Notes under the pieces: generated by a model
Told to the model about the DNA's origin: nothing
The model's database searches: none
What the model saw: only the letters and a program-made list of their open reading frames with translations
Position numbers and translations under genes: made by a program
Part shown: positions 47,403 to 55,463 of the stretch, piece by piece
Position numbering within the stretch: position 1 is the first letter of the stretch
Layout of the letters: each line of letters starts with the position of its first letter
Assembly (NCBI GenBank): GCA_024400455.1
Contig: JAKSMU010000005.1
Span: forward strand, 124,001-188,000
DNA length: 64,000 nt
Source of the DNA: Bacteroidales bacterium
GTDB lineage: Bacteria; Bacteroidota; Bacteroidia; Bacteroidales; F082
Reading direction: 5' to 3'

Positions 47403-48290
47403 TTATTTGATGGAAATGATCAAATAATTAGATTGGTTCCAGAATGCTTCCTTATTGGTGATGTTCAAAGTCTGAGCACCATTTTCGTCCGTTACCAACT
47501 CATAGCTGTTGGTTGGATGCTTGGTCAATATGGTTGCTTTCTTGGTATTCAACGGAATAGATGAAATTTCGCGTCTGTCAGCCTTGACAAAATTACTGTT
47601 ATCAAAAGCTTGGTCAACAAGTTGCTTAGCTTGGAAGATGCCGCCCTTGGTCATCAAGCCTTTTTCCATAAGGACTTGCGGGGTAGCAATGCAATACCAA
47701 ACGCTATTCAAAGCAGCATCCTGATTATTAATGGTTTGCTGTTGAACAGAATTTAAAGTATTGAGATTTTCATTTTCAGAACTAAGATTTTCTATGCTCT
47801 CATTCAAACCGCTTACCTGTTCATTGAGTTCGCTGATTTGAACATCTTTCAAATTCAGTTCTTCTTTCAACGAATTGATATAGGTGTCTTTTGCATCAAG
47901 TTGCTCTTTCAAACGGTTTATGGTTTCCGTCAAAGCCTTGGACTTGGCGCCTTGTGATGACAGTTGCTTTTCAAGATCGGCAATCTTCTGGTGGTTTTCT
48001 TGCAATGTCTGCTGGATGGCATTGATTTCAGCGACAGCTCTATTTGTGTCACCTTCTTGATTCTCAATCATAATGATACCTTCGGCAGCACGTACCGACT
48101 CAAGAGCATTCTCAATTTCATTGATAGTGCGAAGAGCAGAATCGAAATCGCCGTTTGCAGCAGCTGCAACGACTTGAAGCGAATCTCTTTCGGCTAACAA
48201 AGCCTGGTACTCTTTAGATTTTTCCACATTCCTACAGGAAGTAGCAAACAGTGCTACAAGTGCTAAAGCGATGATAGATAATTTTCTCAT
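47403..48290 (-). CDS. Coiled-coil lipoprotein driven by a sigma-54 promoter
   Basis: This 295-residue protein has a lipoprotein signal MRKLSIIALALVALFATSC (lipidated Cys19), a long heptad coiled coil (about 70-190: LQENHQKIADLEKQLSSQ, LNLKDVQISELNEQ, ENLSSENENLNTL) and a globular C-terminal domain (about 195-295: YCIATPQVLMEKGLMTKGGIF). I recall Bacteroidetes lipoproteins of this layout labelled as Cbp1-type collagen-binding adhesins; I cannot check whether this is one. I start at the ATG at 48290, because the longer frame to 48314 starts upstream of the predicted transcription start near 48310. The orphan regulator gene lies downstream. Confidence 0.88.
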   Translation of the reverse strand: MRKLSIIALALVALFATSCRNVEKSKEYQALLAERDSLQVVAAAANGDFDSALRTINEIENALESVRAAEGIIMIENQEGDTNRAVAEINAIQQTLQENHQKIADLEKQLSSQGAKSKALTETINRLKEQLDAKDTYINSLKEELNLKDVQISELNEQVSGLNESIENLSSENENLNTLNSVQQQTINNQDAALNSVWYCIATPQVLMEKGLMTKGGIFQAKQLVDQAFDNSNFVKADRREISSIPLNTKKATILTKHPTNSYELVTDENGAQTLNITNKEAFWNQSNYLIISIK

Positions 48291-48320
48291 TTTTTTTAAA
48301 TATAAAGTTTCCATTTTTAA

Positions 48321-48336
48321 AGCACATTTCGTGCCT
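48321..48336 (-). promoter_or_regulatory. Sigma-54 (-24/-12) promoter of the lipoprotein gene
   Basis: On the minus strand, AGGCAC, five bases, then GTGCT; GG and GC are ten bases apart. The 16-mer GGCACGAAATGTGCTT differs from the efflux-operon promoter (GGCACGGCATGTGCTT) at only two positions. The predicted start is near 48310, 20 bases before the ATG. Confidence 0.82.
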
Positions 48337-48405
48337 AAACTTGTTTATTTAATATAACATATTGATTACAAATTACTTACAAATAGATTTAACAACAAAT
48401 AATAA

Positions 48406-48460
48406 TGTGGAAAACTGTGGAATCTCCGCTTCCGCCACTATAAATTGTAGAAATCCACAA
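48406..48460. promoter_or_regulatory. Upstream activator sites for the orphan regulator
   Basis: Two direct copies of TGTGGAA lie at 48406-48412 and 48416-48422, centred about 104 bp before the predicted start. The near-palindrome TTGTAGAAATCCACAA lies at 48445-48460, about 143 bp before it. Both use the same half-site as the operator cluster before the regulator gene. Confidence 0.68.
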
Positions 48461-48468
48461 CTTCTAAA

Positions 48469-49290
48469 TCAAAGGTGAATGAGACCTGTAGACTGATGTC
48501 TTGGCAAAGGAAACACCGTGACATCAGGATTGGTGCGGATACGTTGCTGCTGCAAAATCTGATAAACATTCTGCATTGCTAGTTCAGGCGTGTTGTTGTT
48601 TTCGCTTAAATGACAGAGCATTACGTTTTTCAAGCCTTTGAGATAACGCTTAGCTATGTAACGCGACGCCTCGACATTGCTCAAATGTCCGGTCGGGCCC
48701 GCTATGCGTTTTTTAAGAATGTAAGAATACGGACCTTTCCACAACATGTTTTCATCGTAATTCGACTCAAGCACAATGGATTCTGACCTATCGAGATACG
48801 ATTCCACACAGCTGTCAATCATGCCGACATCGGTTGCAAGTGTCAGATTCTTATCATCATAGCGGAAATAATAACCCATAGTTCCACGGCCATCGTGCAT
48901 CACAGGAAAAGGCTCAATGTGGATTCCACACATTTCAATGGAATCGAAAGGCTCGATAGCGTGGAAAAATTCAGGATTCATGTTTCGGGTTGCCTTGCCG
49001 CGCAACACGCCTGCAATGCAATCGGCATGGGCATAAATGGGGACTTGCAAGGTTTCAGCAATCACATCAAGACCCTTTACATGGTCGATATGGTCGTGCG
49101 TAAGGAAAATGCACTTTATGCTCTGTAATTGATAATCAATTTGCTGCAAAGATTTCTTCAAATGCGCCAGACTCACTCCCGCATCTATCAGGAAACCCTC
49201 TTCTTCCACACCGACGAAAAAACAATTGCCGCTGCTGCCGCTGGCGAAACTGCAAAAGACGAAAGGCGAAAGACAAGAGAATAAATCCAT
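48469..49290 (-). CDS. MBL-fold metallo-hydrolase, WalJ/YycJ type
   Basis: This 273-residue protein has the metallo-beta-lactamase metal motif THDHIDHVKG (about 61-70), the start FCSFASGSSGNCFFVG typical of the YycJ/WalJ group, and the late motif CHLSENNNTPELAMQNV. Members are thought to be DNA nucleases linked to cell-wall or replication control; that role is family inference. It is divergent from the agmatinase-family gene, and the two promoters overlap. Confidence 0.92.
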   Translation of the reverse strand: MDLFSCLSPFVFCSFASGSSGNCFFVGVEEEGFLIDAGVSLAHLKKSLQQIDYQLQSIKCIFLTHDHIDHVKGLDVIAETLQVPIYAHADCIAGVLRGKATRNMNPEFFHAIEPFDSIEMCGIHIEPFPVMHDGRGTMGYYFRYDDKNLTLATDVGMIDSCVESYLDRSESIVLESNYDENMLWKGPYSYILKKRIAGPTGHLSNVEASRYIAKRYLKGLKNVMLCHLSENNNTPELAMQNVYQILQQQRIRTNPDVTVFPLPRHQSTGLIHL

Positions 49291-49297
49291 GGCAAAT

Positions 49298-49330
49298 TTT
49301 GAAAATGCAAAGATAGTTTTTCTAACTTTG
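49298..49330 (+). promoter_or_regulatory. Overlapping divergent promoters (agmatinase-family gene and WalJ gene)
   Basis: Plus strand: TTTG (49298-49301), 21 bases, TAACTTTG (49323-49330). Minus strand: TATCTTTG at 49315-49308 for the WalJ-type gene. The two -7 elements are 7 bases apart, so both promoters are unlikely to be occupied at once. Confidence 0.7.
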
Positions 49331-49355
49331 CCCCCAATTAAATTTGCAATAAAAA

Positions 49356-50381
49356 ATGGAAAAGACTTTTGACCCCAATGCAGCCGCCGTGGCCGACTCC
49401 GGCATTTACGGACTGCCCTGCACCGCCGAAGAAGCGCAAATCATCATCATCCCTGTGGAATGGGAACTGACAACCAGCTATAACCGCGGCACCGTCGACG
49501 GCCCAAGCACGATTATGGAAGCCTCGATGCAAGTCGACCTTTGCCACCACGATTATCCCGACCTCTGGCAAAAAGGCATCTGGATGGACGAGTTTCCGAA
49601 GGAACTGCGCGAACTGCACGATGAACTGGCTCCCGTCAGCGAGGAAATCATCGATGCACTATACGAAGGCTTGATGGATGAAAACCCGGAGAAATATGAA
49701 AAGATGTATGCCGACATCGTTGCTGCAACGGAAAGGAAAAACGCATGGCTCTGCGAGCGTATCGCCTACTGGAAAGCACAAGGCAAAACCGTCGGTCTGC
49801 TTGGCGGCGACCACAGCACGCCCCTCGCCTATCACCAATACCTTAATAAATTAGGTGTGGAATACGGTATACTGCACGCCGACGCCCACATGGATTTGCG
49901 CGACACTTTCGAGGGTTTCAAATACTCACACGCATCCATATTCTTCAACACTTTGAAATTCGACAATGTGAAGAAATTAGTGCAAGTCGGCATCCGCGAT
50001 TACTGCCACCAGGAAAAGGCCTTGGCCGAAAGTCAGCCGGAGCGTGTGAAGGTCTTCTTCGACCGCGACAACCGCCGCCGCATGTACGAAGGCGCAACTT
50101 GGAAAACCATCGTTGACGAAATGGTGGCTGCCTTGCCGCAAAAGACCTACATTTCAATCGACATCGATGCCCTCGACCCGAAACTCTGCCCGAATACCGG
50201 CACTCCGGTTCCTGGCGGTTTGGAGTATGAAGAACTGATGTATCTGCTCAACCGCATCCGTGAAGCCGGCAAGGAAATCATCGGTTTCGACCTTTGCGAA
50301 GTCTCGCCCGGCGATGGCGACTGGGACGGCAATGTCGGCGCCCGCGTCTTGTTCCACCTCTGCGGCGTGGCAGCGAAATGA
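49356..50381 (+). CDS. speB: Agmatinase/arginase-family ureohydrolase
   Basis: This 341-residue ureohydrolase carries the Mn2+ motifs GGDHSTPLAYH, HADAHMDLRD and SIDIDALDPKLCPNTGTPVPGG. Agmatinase would convert agmatine to putrescine and urea, fitting the speA gene at 12773-14662. Its N-terminal part (FDPNAAAVADSGIYGLPC) and length are those of the Bacteroidetes agmatinase-family group; arginase or formimidoylglutamase activity cannot be excluded. The start is the ATG at 49356 after a leader of about 20 bases. A 42-bp repeat array follows 60 bases after the stop. Confidence 0.88.
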   Translation: MEKTFDPNAAAVADSGIYGLPCTAEEAQIIIIPVEWELTTSYNRGTVDGPSTIMEASMQVDLCHHDYPDLWQKGIWMDEFPKELRELHDELAPVSEEIIDALYEGLMDENPEKYEKMYADIVAATERKNAWLCERIAYWKAQGKTVGLLGGDHSTPLAYHQYLNKLGVEYGILHADAHMDLRDTFEGFKYSHASIFFNTLKFDNVKKLVQVGIRDYCHQEKALAESQPERVKVFFDRDNRRRMYEGATWKTIVDEMVAALPQKTYISIDIDALDPKLCPNTGTPVPGGLEYEELMYLLNRIREAGKEIIGFDLCEVSPGDGDWDGNVGARVLFHLCGVAAK

Positions 50382-50441
50382 TGAAAGACTGATTCTTTTT
50401 CAGCAGCTGGCTGGGCTATTAGCCTTTAGCTTTGGGAGTGC

Positions 50442-50585
50442 ACATCAGTTTTGCGCTAGGTAATGTAGTTGAAAATTGGGTGAACATCAGTTTTACGCTA
50501 GGTAATGTAGTTGGAAATTGGGTGTACATCAGTTTTGCGCTAGATAAAGTAGTTGAAAATTGGGTGAACATCAGTTTTGCGCGGC
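50442..50585. repeat. 42-bp tandem repeat, about 3.4 copies
   Basis: Units start at ACATCAG at 50442, 50484, 50526 and 50568; each contains GTTTTGCGCTAGGTAATG and GTAGTTGAAAATTGGGTG. The period is exactly 42. A short minus-strand frame reads a 14-residue unit but has no start signal or flanking gene. The rest of the 50382-50723 gap is AT-rich with no gene seen. Confidence 0.92.
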
Positions 50586-50723
50586 AGAAATGAATTTTTG
50601 AAATAAAAGTTCATTCTATTTTCATAAAAAAAACGAACGACTAACCTTCACATTCCCTAAGCAAATTGTTTGAACTATAGATTATTTCACTACCTTTGCA
50701 GCGATTTTTTTTCATTTATATAA

Positions 50724-51371
50724 ATGGCTTTAAATAATCTTTTTACCAAGGGAAACCGCGAAAAGCACTTTTTCCCAACTTACATCAAACAGGCTGAGAC
50801 TGCGCAAGTTGCAGCCAAGTATTTGCAGGAACTCATCAAGTCGGAAGACGCTGAGGAACGCAAGCTACTCACCCGTATGGTCAAGAAGCAGGAGACCACC
50901 GGCGACGAATTGTTGCGTGATTTCTATGTCGAACTCAACGAGGCTTTCGTGACACCTTTCGACCGTGAAGACATGAACGCATTGGCGATGGCTCTTGACA
51001 AATTCCTCGACTTCATCAACTATTCGGCCAAGACCATCCTGATGTATAATCCCAAGAAGATTGACAAGCACATCAAGGAGATTATTGACAACATTCTGGA
51101 AGACGCCAACCTCATCATCGAGATTTTCAATAACTTGGAAGACATCAACAAGAATCAGGCTAAACTCACTGAGCTTTGTCAAAAAGTCTCGCACATTGAG
51201 CATGTCGTTGACGATATCTATGGGGAATACATCTCCTACTTGTTCAGCAACGAGCAAGACGAAATCGAACTGCTGAAATACAAAGAGATATCCCAATCAG
51301 TGGAAGACACCACCGACCGCGCCAAAGATGTGGCCTCAACGGTGAAATGTTTGATCATAAAGCAATCGTGA
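50724..51371 (+). CDS. DUF47/PhoU-like protein, first copy
   Basis: This 215-residue, mostly helical protein belongs to the DUF47 family (TIGR00153-like), which is found next to Pit phosphate transporters and is thought to regulate them as PhoU does for Pst. Typical segments are NLFTKGNREKHFFPTYIKQAE, FDREDMNALAMALDKFLDFI and VSHIEHVVDDIYGEYISYLF. Its TGA stop overlaps the ATG of the pit gene by one base (TGATG), which points to translational coupling. Confidence 0.92.
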   Translation: MALNNLFTKGNREKHFFPTYIKQAETAQVAAKYLQELIKSEDAEERKLLTRMVKKQETTGDELLRDFYVELNEAFVTPFDREDMNALAMALDKFLDFINYSAKTILMYNPKKIDKHIKEIIDNILEDANLIIEIFNNLEDINKNQAKLTELCQKVSHIEHVVDDIYGEYISYLFSNEQDEIELLKYKEISQSVEDTTDRAKDVASTVKCLIIKQS

Positions 51372-52441
51372 TGAATCTTCTTACTATAGCCATCATCTTA
51401 TCCATCATTCTTGCCTTGGTGTTCACCTTCCTCAACGGCATGAACGATGCGGCGAATTCCATTTCAACCATCATCGCCACCAAGGTCATGACCCCGATTC
51501 AAGCCATCATTTGGGCATCGTTTTGGGAGTTTACGGCCTTCATTTTCATTCGGTTAGTATTGAATCAGCAGTTTGCCGTGGGCAACACCATGGCCAATTT
51601 CGCCGACCAAAGTGTCATCAATCCGTATTTGATTTTGTCAGCCTTGATTGGGGCTGCCATTTGGGTGGCAGTTTGCACCAAGGCGGGTATGCCCATCTCC
51701 ACTTCGCACGCCCTTATCGGCGGTATCATCGGGGCGGCTTGGTTTGTGAACGGTGCTGGTGTGCTTCATGCCAGACCCATCTTCATCACTTTGATTTTCA
51801 TTATCTTATCGCCACTCATCGGATTGTTTTTGGGTTTTTTCCTCGAATGTCTGTTCCTAAAAATCTGCAAAAACAAGCAACGTAAGAAAGTCGAGAAGGT
51901 GTTCAAAGGATTGCAGCATTTTTCAACTGCCGCTTTCTGTATCGGCCATGGCTCGAACGATGCACCTAAGACCATGGGTATCATTGCCGTTCTGATGGCG
52001 AGCGTCTTCACCACGCCTGGCATCAGTGAAGGAATGCAAGATTTCATCGGCATTTTCTACGACAGCAGCCAAGGCTTCCATATTCCTGACACTTTGGCCA
52101 TTATTTGCTACATCATCATGTCGTTAGGTATCTTGATTGGTGGCAAGAATGTCATCAAGACCATGGGCGGCGGCTTGTCGAAAATCAATCCAATCAGAGG
52201 CTTCTCCGCCGAATTTGCGGGGGCTACCACTTTGATTGCCACCTCTTTCTTAGGCATCCCTGTCAGCACCACCCACACCATTACGGGCGGCGTGATTGGT
52301 GTAGGCCTGACCGATGGCATGAAATCCGTGAAATGGGTCACTGCCAAGCGCATTGTCCTTTCGTGGGTACTCACCATCCCTGTCCCGTTGGTCATCAGCG
52401 GTGTCCTTAACCTGTTGTTTAACCTTTGTTTCCCGCTTTAA
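51371..52441 (+). CDS. pit: Low-affinity inorganic phosphate transporter
   Basis: This 356-residue membrane protein has ten to eleven helices and the duplicated PHO4 signature: FLNGMNDAANSISTIIATKVM near the N-terminus and FCIGHGSNDAPKTMGIIAVLM in the middle (GxNDA/GSNDA). GIPVSTTHTITGGVIGVGL is the second conserved re-entrant segment. It moves phosphate (as metal-phosphate) with protons or Na+. I start at the ATG at 51371, overlapping the stop of the first DUF47 gene. The second DUF47 gene starts 3 bases after its stop, so this is a three-gene operon. Confidence 0.95.
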   Translation: MNLLTIAIILSIILALVFTFLNGMNDAANSISTIIATKVMTPIQAIIWASFWEFTAFIFIRLVLNQQFAVGNTMANFADQSVINPYLILSALIGAAIWVAVCTKAGMPISTSHALIGGIIGAAWFVNGAGVLHARPIFITLIFIILSPLIGLFLGFFLECLFLKICKNKQRKKVEKVFKGLQHFSTAAFCIGHGSNDAPKTMGIIAVLMASVFTTPGISEGMQDFIGIFYDSSQGFHIPDTLAIICYIIMSLGILIGGKNVIKTMGGGLSKINPIRGFSAEFAGATTLIATSFLGIPVSTTHTITGGVIGVGLTDGMKSVKWVTAKRIVLSWVLTIPVPLVISGVLNLLFNLCFPL

Positions 52442-52444
52442 GCC

Positions 52445-53098
52445 ATGAGTCTCAATAGTTTCTTCCAATTTTTCGTTCCGAAAGAAAACAGGTTTTATCC
52501 TTTCTATACCCAGCAGGCCGAAGCCATCAACAGTGCCTCGAAACTGCTTCACGAGATGGTGATTGTCACCGATTCAGACCGACTTGATGCGCTCCGCAAA
52601 GAAGTGAAAACCTTCGAGAAAGCTGGCGACGAGGTGCTGGAAGAGTTTTACACTCAACTGAATTCCAGCGTATTGACACCATTTGTACGCGAAGACATGC
52701 ACGAGCTCGCCGAACTGATGGACAACTTCCTTGACCGCATTGACGACTGTGCCAACATCATCATCACGCGGCGTTTCCTTGAAACCGACGACTGGCTCAC
52801 CACCATGTCTGAAAACATCATGTTCTCTGCCGAAAACCTGAACGTCATCATCAGTGACCTACAGTTCATTACTACCGGCAAAGGAAAGGAAATAGCTCGC
52901 TTGTGCAACGAAATCAAGACGATGGAACACGACTGCGACGAGCTTTATGGCAAATACATCAGCGAATTGTTCACCAAAAACTACAATCTGGTTGAAATCA
53001 TCAAGCGAAAAGACTTGGTTCAAGTGTTGGAAAACACCATGAATTCAGCGAAATACATTTCTGACAAAATCAGAAGCATACACGCAAAACTATGTTAA
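52445..53098 (+). CDS. DUF47/PhoU-like protein, second copy
   Basis: This 217-residue DUF47 protein is a diverged paralogue of the first one (NSFFQFFVPKENRFYPFYTQQAE, FVREDMHELAELMDNFLDRIDD, IKTMEHDCDELYGKYISELF). It starts 3 bases after the pit stop codon. Two DUF47 proteins around one transporter could form a hetero-oligomer or respond to different signals; this is inference. The pncB gene starts 11 bases later, on the same strand. Confidence 0.92.
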   Translation: MSLNSFFQFFVPKENRFYPFYTQQAEAINSASKLLHEMVIVTDSDRLDALRKEVKTFEKAGDEVLEEFYTQLNSSVLTPFVREDMHELAELMDNFLDRIDDCANIIITRRFLETDDWLTTMSENIMFSAENLNVIISDLQFITTGKGKEIARLCNEIKTMEHDCDELYGKYISELFTKNYNLVEIIKRKDLVQVLENTMNSAKYISDKIRSIHAKLC

Positions 53099-53109
53099 AC
53101 TAAAAAGCT

Positions 53110-54303
53110 ATGAGACAAATTATTAATAGTCTTTTAGACACCGACCTTTATACCTTTAGCGTCTGTTACGCCTATTTGCAGAAATTCCCACGCGCCATCG
53201 GACAATACACTTTTGTCGACCGCAACAACACGGTATATCCCGAAGGTTTTGCCGAGAAACTGAAGGAACAATTCAAAATGTTTGAAAGTCTCCGCATCAC
53301 TGACGAAGAAGCGCATTTCATGAAGCAGAAATGCTACTATTTCCCGTTGTGGTTCTTCACCTTTCTGAAAGGCTTTTCATTGAAATCAAATGAAGTTGAA
53401 GTAAGCCAGGACGAAGAAGGCCACCTTCACATCACCGTGACCGGATTGCTTTGGCGCACAGTATTTTGGGAGATGCCTATTCTGGCAACCGTTTCTGAAC
53501 TCATGCACGAAACGAGAGGCGAATTTGAGACCTACGACACCGAAAAAGAATACAAGAAATCATACGACAAAGCCATTAGGCTCATTGGCAATGGAGTAAA
53601 ATTCAGCGATTTCGGAACACGCCGCCGTTTCTCATTCGACCATCAGGAACGCGTCATCCAATCCTTCATTGAAGCGCAAAAGCAATTCACCAAGACTTGC
53701 TTCGTAGGCACATCAAATGTGTATCTGGCCATGAAATACAACCTCACGCCTATCGGCACCATGAGCCACCAGTTTGTAGAGACTTGCTCTTTGTACGGTT
53801 ACAACGAAGCCAACTACCTCGCCATGGACTATTGGCAGGACGTTTACGCCGGCAGCCTAGGTATTTTCCTTTACGACACCTACACACGCAAGGCCTTCTT
53901 CCAGAACTTCACCCAACTCCACGCCAAACTGTTTGACGGTCTGCGCGTCGACAGCGGCGACAACGTTGAAGCCTTGGAAGAAATCATTTTGAAATACAAG
54001 GAACTCGGCGTTGACCCGGCACAAAAATCCATCATTTTCAGCAATGGCCTCAATGTTGACGACGCCATCCAGCTGCACGAAATCGTGGATGGCCGCATGG
54101 GCGACTCTTACGGCATAGGCACGCACTTCACCTGCGATATCGACAATGTGAAAGCCATGAACATCGTGGTGAAACTCACCGCCGCCAAGATTACCGAAAA
54201 GAGAAACTGGAAGAAAGTCGTCAAACTCAGCGACGACCTCGGCAAATACACCGGAGATCCGGAAGAAATCGAGATTTGCAAGAAGACACTCGAAATCGAA
54301 TAA
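53110..54303 (+). CDS. pncB: Nicotinate phosphoribosyltransferase
   Basis: This 397-residue enzyme makes nicotinate mononucleotide from nicotinate and PRPP with ATP hydrolysis, in NAD salvage. Key segments: the N-terminal LLDTDLYTFSVCYAYLQKFP, FGTRRRFSFDHQERVIQ with the phosphorylated His, GTSNVYLAMKY, FDGLRVDSGDNVEALEEI and FSNGLNVDDAIQL. Length is that of E. coli PncB. It lies 11 bases after the phosphate cluster and ends at the terminator at 54325-54354. Confidence 0.96.
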   Translation: MRQIINSLLDTDLYTFSVCYAYLQKFPRAIGQYTFVDRNNTVYPEGFAEKLKEQFKMFESLRITDEEAHFMKQKCYYFPLWFFTFLKGFSLKSNEVEVSQDEEGHLHITVTGLLWRTVFWEMPILATVSELMHETRGEFETYDTEKEYKKSYDKAIRLIGNGVKFSDFGTRRRFSFDHQERVIQSFIEAQKQFTKTCFVGTSNVYLAMKYNLTPIGTMSHQFVETCSLYGYNEANYLAMDYWQDVYAGSLGIFLYDTYTRKAFFQNFTQLHAKLFDGLRVDSGDNVEALEEIILKYKELGVDPAQKSIIFSNGLNVDDAIQLHEIVDGRMGDSYGIGTHFTCDIDNVKAMNIVVKLTAAKITEKRNWKKVVKLSDDLGKYTGDPEEIEICKKTLEIE

Positions 54304-54324
54304 CTTGCACTATAAAACGAAACG

Positions 54325-54354
54325 AAAGCGGCTATCATCGACAGCCGCTTTTTT
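54325..54354 (+). terminator. Terminator after pncB
   Basis: The stem AAAGCGGCT / AGCCGCTTT with a 9-base loop is followed by TTTCG; it lies 21 bases after the stop codon. Confidence 0.88.
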
Positions 54355-54372
54355 CGTATCATTCCGCAAATT

Positions 54373-55239
54373 TTATTGATTCATAAACATTTGAAACAAA
54401 GGCGAATTTGGCTCCGTTCTCAGCTTTTTCAAAGCACGGTCTCTGACCTGTCGCACACGCTCACGTGAAATTTCCATATTAAAGGCAATCTCTTCAAGCG
54501 AGTATTCACGCGGCATGCCAATGCCGAAATACATTCTCAAAACTTGCTGTTCCTTCTCCGAAAGCACATCCAACGACTTCCGAACCGCTTTTTCACTCGA
54601 TTCTCGTTCCACAACAGAATCAGTTGGCGTTTCAGCTTGATCAACAAAAAGATCTAAGAAACTGGTCTCACCATCATCATCGATTGGGGCATCAGTCGAA
54701 ATGGTCTGCGTATTATTTGAAAGGATGCTTGAAACCTTTTCCGGAGTCATGTCGGTTTCCTCGGCAAGTTCTTCAATGGTAGGCTTGCGCTGCAAACGAT
54801 GTTCCAACACATTGCTAGCCTTTTTCACACGGTTAATAGCACCAACTTGATTCAAAGGCAGACGCACAATACGCGATTGTTCGGCAACAGCTTGCAAGAT
54901 GCTCTGGCGAATCCACCATACAGCATAAGATATGAACTTAAAGCCACGTGTTTCATCAAAACGCTGGGCGGCCTTAACCAAACCAATATTCCCTTCATTG
55001 ATAAGATCTTGCAATCCAATTCCCTGATTCTGATATTGCTTTGCAACGGAAACGACAAAACGCAAGTTAGCATTCACCAAGCGCTCCAATGCTGCCTGGT
55101 CGCCTTCACGGATACGCTGAGCCAAAGCCACTTCCTCTTCGGCAGTGATCAGCGGCTCCTTCGCAATGTCTGACAGGTACTTGTCCAAGGTACCCTGATT
55201 GCGGCTAGTAATGGACTTAGAAATTTTTAATTGTCTCAT
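54373..55239 (-). CDS. rpoD: Primary RNA polymerase sigma factor
   Basis: This 288-residue sigma-70 protein is of the short Bacteroidetes type without the long region 1.1. It has region 1.2 (DKYLSDIAKEPLITAEEEVALAQRIREGD), region 2 (NLRFVVSVAKQYQNQGIGLQDLINEGNIGLVKAAQRFDETRGFKFISYAVWWIRQSI), region 3 and region 4 with the -35 binding helix (YSLEEIAFNMEISRERVRQVRDRALKKLR). It is expected to read the TTTG/TAnnTTTG promoters found across the window. It runs alone on the minus strand between pncB and the HtrA gene. Confidence 0.96.
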   Translation of the reverse strand: MRQLKISKSITSRNQGTLDKYLSDIAKEPLITAEEEVALAQRIREGDQAALERLVNANLRFVVSVAKQYQNQGIGLQDLINEGNIGLVKAAQRFDETRGFKFISYAVWWIRQSILQAVAEQSRIVRLPLNQVGAINRVKKASNVLEHRLQRKPTIEELAEETDMTPEKVSSILSNNTQTISTDAPIDDDGETSFLDLFVDQAETPTDSVVERESSEKAVRKSLDVLSEKEQQVLRMYFGIGMPREYSLEEIAFNMEISRERVRQVRDRALKKLRTEPNSPLFQMFMNQ

Positions 55240-55406
55240 TTTTTCTAATCTTTATTTTGTTTAACGCACATATTCTTATCACTTGATTTTCAAACATTTT
55301 AGTTTTTCAAGTTTTTTCGGTTTTGTCACATTTTGGTCAATGCGACAAGCATAATTTACCACAACAATCATTCCAAAAACGGATGATTAAAGTAAATTAT
55401 TTCACA

Positions 55407-55445
55407 TGAACCATAAGCAAATAGACACTAAATGCTTATGGTTCA
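55407..55445 (-). terminator. Hairpin downstream of the HtrA gene
   Basis: The perfect 13-bp stem TGAACCATAAGCA / TGCTTATGGTTCA lies 19 bases after the htrA stop codon. It lacks a clean T-run, so termination may need help. Nothing else is seen between the rpoD start and here except AT-rich DNA. Confidence 0.68.
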
Positions 55446-55463
55446 AATTATTGCTCGCTTTGT

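Noticed and set aside
50442..50585. Possible CRISPR array or short repeat protein
   Set aside because: The repeats are directly adjacent with no unique spacers, no cas genes are near, and the minus-strand frame is short and has no start signal.
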